The translations under genes were made by a program, and so were the position numbers. A DNA stretch of 64,000 nt from Oscillospiraceae bacterium (GTDB lineage Bacteria; Bacillota; Clostridia; Oscillospirales; Oscillospiraceae): NCBI GenBank assembly GCA_020025675.1, contig JAHHRS010000002.1, positions 1 to 64,000 on the forward strand, read 5' to 3'. The stretch's first letter is position 1. Every line of letters begins with the position of its first letter. The notes under the pieces were generated by a model. It searched no databases, was not told the origin of the DNA, and saw nothing but the letters and a program-made list of their open reading frames with translations. This document shows, piece after piece, positions 63,163-64,000 of this stretch.

Positions 63163-63981
63163 ATGGAAAAGAAAACAAGGAATGCATTACTTTTAGGTGC
63201 AGCTGTAGTGGCTTTGCCGCTGTTTGCTATAGCTCCGGGGCGCTCTTCCAGACGGCAGAAAGCTCCGTTTATTGGCCGAAACTTTGCCCACAGAGGTTTG
63301 CACTCCAGAGATAAATCCGTACCTGAAAACTCTTTGGAGGCCTTTCGCCTTGCCGCTGAAAACGGCTACGGCATAGAGCTGGATGTGCAGCTCAGTCGTG
63401 ACGGTCATGTAGTGGTTTTCCATGACGATACACTGGACAGAGTGTGCGGAGTCCATGGCAGAGTGGAGGAAAAAACACTGGAAGAGCTTAGAGAACTTCG
63501 TCTCTGCGGCTCTGAATACACCATTCCTCTTTTCACCGAGGTGCTTGACGTGATAAAGGGCAGAGGCCCGCTTATAGTAGAGCTTAAAACCGGTAAGCGG
63601 AACCGAGAGCTGTGCGAAAAGACTTATGCTATTCTGGAAGAATATAAGGGAGATGTATGCGTAGAGAGCTTTAACCCGTTCATAGTTGCATGGTTCAGAT
63701 TTCACGCAAAAGATATGCTGAGAGGTCAGCTGGCAGCTCCTCAGGAGGAGTACAATATGCTGCCTAAAATTCAGCGCTTCCTGCTTACAAATACGCTTTT
63801 GAACTTTGTGGCAAGGCCTAACTTTATAGCTTATAAAATCGGAAGACGGCCTTTAACTGTCCGCCTCTCCGAGATGATGGGCGCCATAAAAGTGGGCTGG
63901 ACCTCCCATGAACCCAGAAATGAAAAGGGAAGAGACGCAGTTATTTTTGAATTCTACAAGCCCAGACTCAAATATAAATAA
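63163..63981 (+). CDS. Glycerophosphodiester phosphodiesterase
   Basis: 272 residues from the ATG at 63163, which follows GGAGG by 7 nt; the frame runs upstream without a site. An N-terminal hydrophobic segment (NALLLGAAVVALPLFAIAPG) anchors it. Catalytic features are FAHRGLHSRD, VPENSLEAF, GIELDVQLSRDGHVVVFHD and IVELKTGKRN, so the acid/base His and metal Glu/Asp are all present. It cleaves glycerophosphodiesters to glycerol 3-phosphate and an alcohol. Confidence 0.93.
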   Translation: MEKKTRNALLLGAAVVALPLFAIAPGRSSRRQKAPFIGRNFAHRGLHSRDKSVPENSLEAFRLAAENGYGIELDVQLSRDGHVVVFHDDTLDRVCGVHGRVEEKTLEELRELRLCGSEYTIPLFTEVLDVIKGRGPLIVELKTGKRNRELCEKTYAILEEYKGDVCVESFNPFIVAWFRFHAKDMLRGQLAAPQEEYNMLPKIQRFLLTNTLLNFVARPNFIAYKIGRRPLTVRLSEMMGAIKVGWTSHEPRNEKGRDAVIFEFYKPRLKYK

Positions 63982-64000
63982 GAAAGTGTCTGCAAATGAA

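Overview
The window looks like a chromosomal segment of an anaerobic, spore-forming, low-to-mid GC Firmicute of the class Clostridia, most likely Oscillospirales (Ruminococcaceae/Oscillospiraceae type). The evidence is a clear forespore sigma factor SigG, a YtvI-type sporulation membrane protein, an anaerobic (class III) ribonucleotide reductase, a GlgC/GlgD glycogen pair, a THF riboswitch very close in form to clostridial examples, an archaeal/eukaryal-type ProS, an L10 leader and a CIRCE-controlled hrcA-grpE-dnaK-dnaJ operon. No rRNA, tRNA, CRISPR array, prophage or intact insertion sequence was seen. The genus cannot be fixed from the sequence alone.

Layout. 1-2.3 kb: the end of an S9 peptidase and a YgjP-type metallopeptidase. 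2.4-4.8 kb: a one-carbon/folate group (FolT folate importer under a THF riboswitch, FchA cyclohydrolase, and a FolD that has lost cyclohydrolase residues). 5-6.7 kb: a pyruvate kinase without its C-terminal domain, then a DivIVA-like coiled-coil protein. 6.7-13 kb: a compact minus-strand surface-glycan cassette (GT2, flippase, ATP-grasp, two DegT-type PLP enzymes, tyrosine phosphatase). 13-16.7 kb: nucleoside salvage (psuG-deoD, and divergent udk-tdk). 16.7-22.5 kb: a DUF4349 lipoprotein, TcdA, a PPIC foldase, a self-contained 20-codon gene, a YitT-like protein and prfB. 22.7-30.1 kb: prs, pth and the glycogen operon glgC-glgD-glgP coupled to a PfkB kinase. 30.1-34.1 kb: an attenuator-like leader before an unknown gene, a Nudix protein, rplJ-rplL and sigG.

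34.1-38.9 kb: a TAXI-type TRAP transporter, a Cof-type HAD phosphatase and plsY. 39-43.6 kb: trxB, an nrdD with a fused C-terminal redoxin domain, and nrdG, preceded by two NrdR-like boxes and a candidate small RNA. 43.6-50.8 kb: DUF378 and DUF1294 proteins, a metallophosphatase-SH3 protein, a histidine phosphatase-GNAT fusion, a PurN-fold protein lacking all three catalytic residues, a short aspartokinase, YtvI and a HAAS-type membrane protein with an unusual start. 50.9-58.3 kb: proS, small genes and the heat-shock operon. 58.5-64 kb: a propeller/solute-binding lipoprotein, an XRE membrane regulator, an MFS transporter and a GDPD.

Most of the window is housekeeping. The least explained parts are the 20-codon gene near 20.6 kb, the candidate small RNA near 43.4 kb, the leader near 30.5 kb, the structured gap near 3.8 kb, and two folate-fold enzymes (FolD, PurN-like) with altered active sites.
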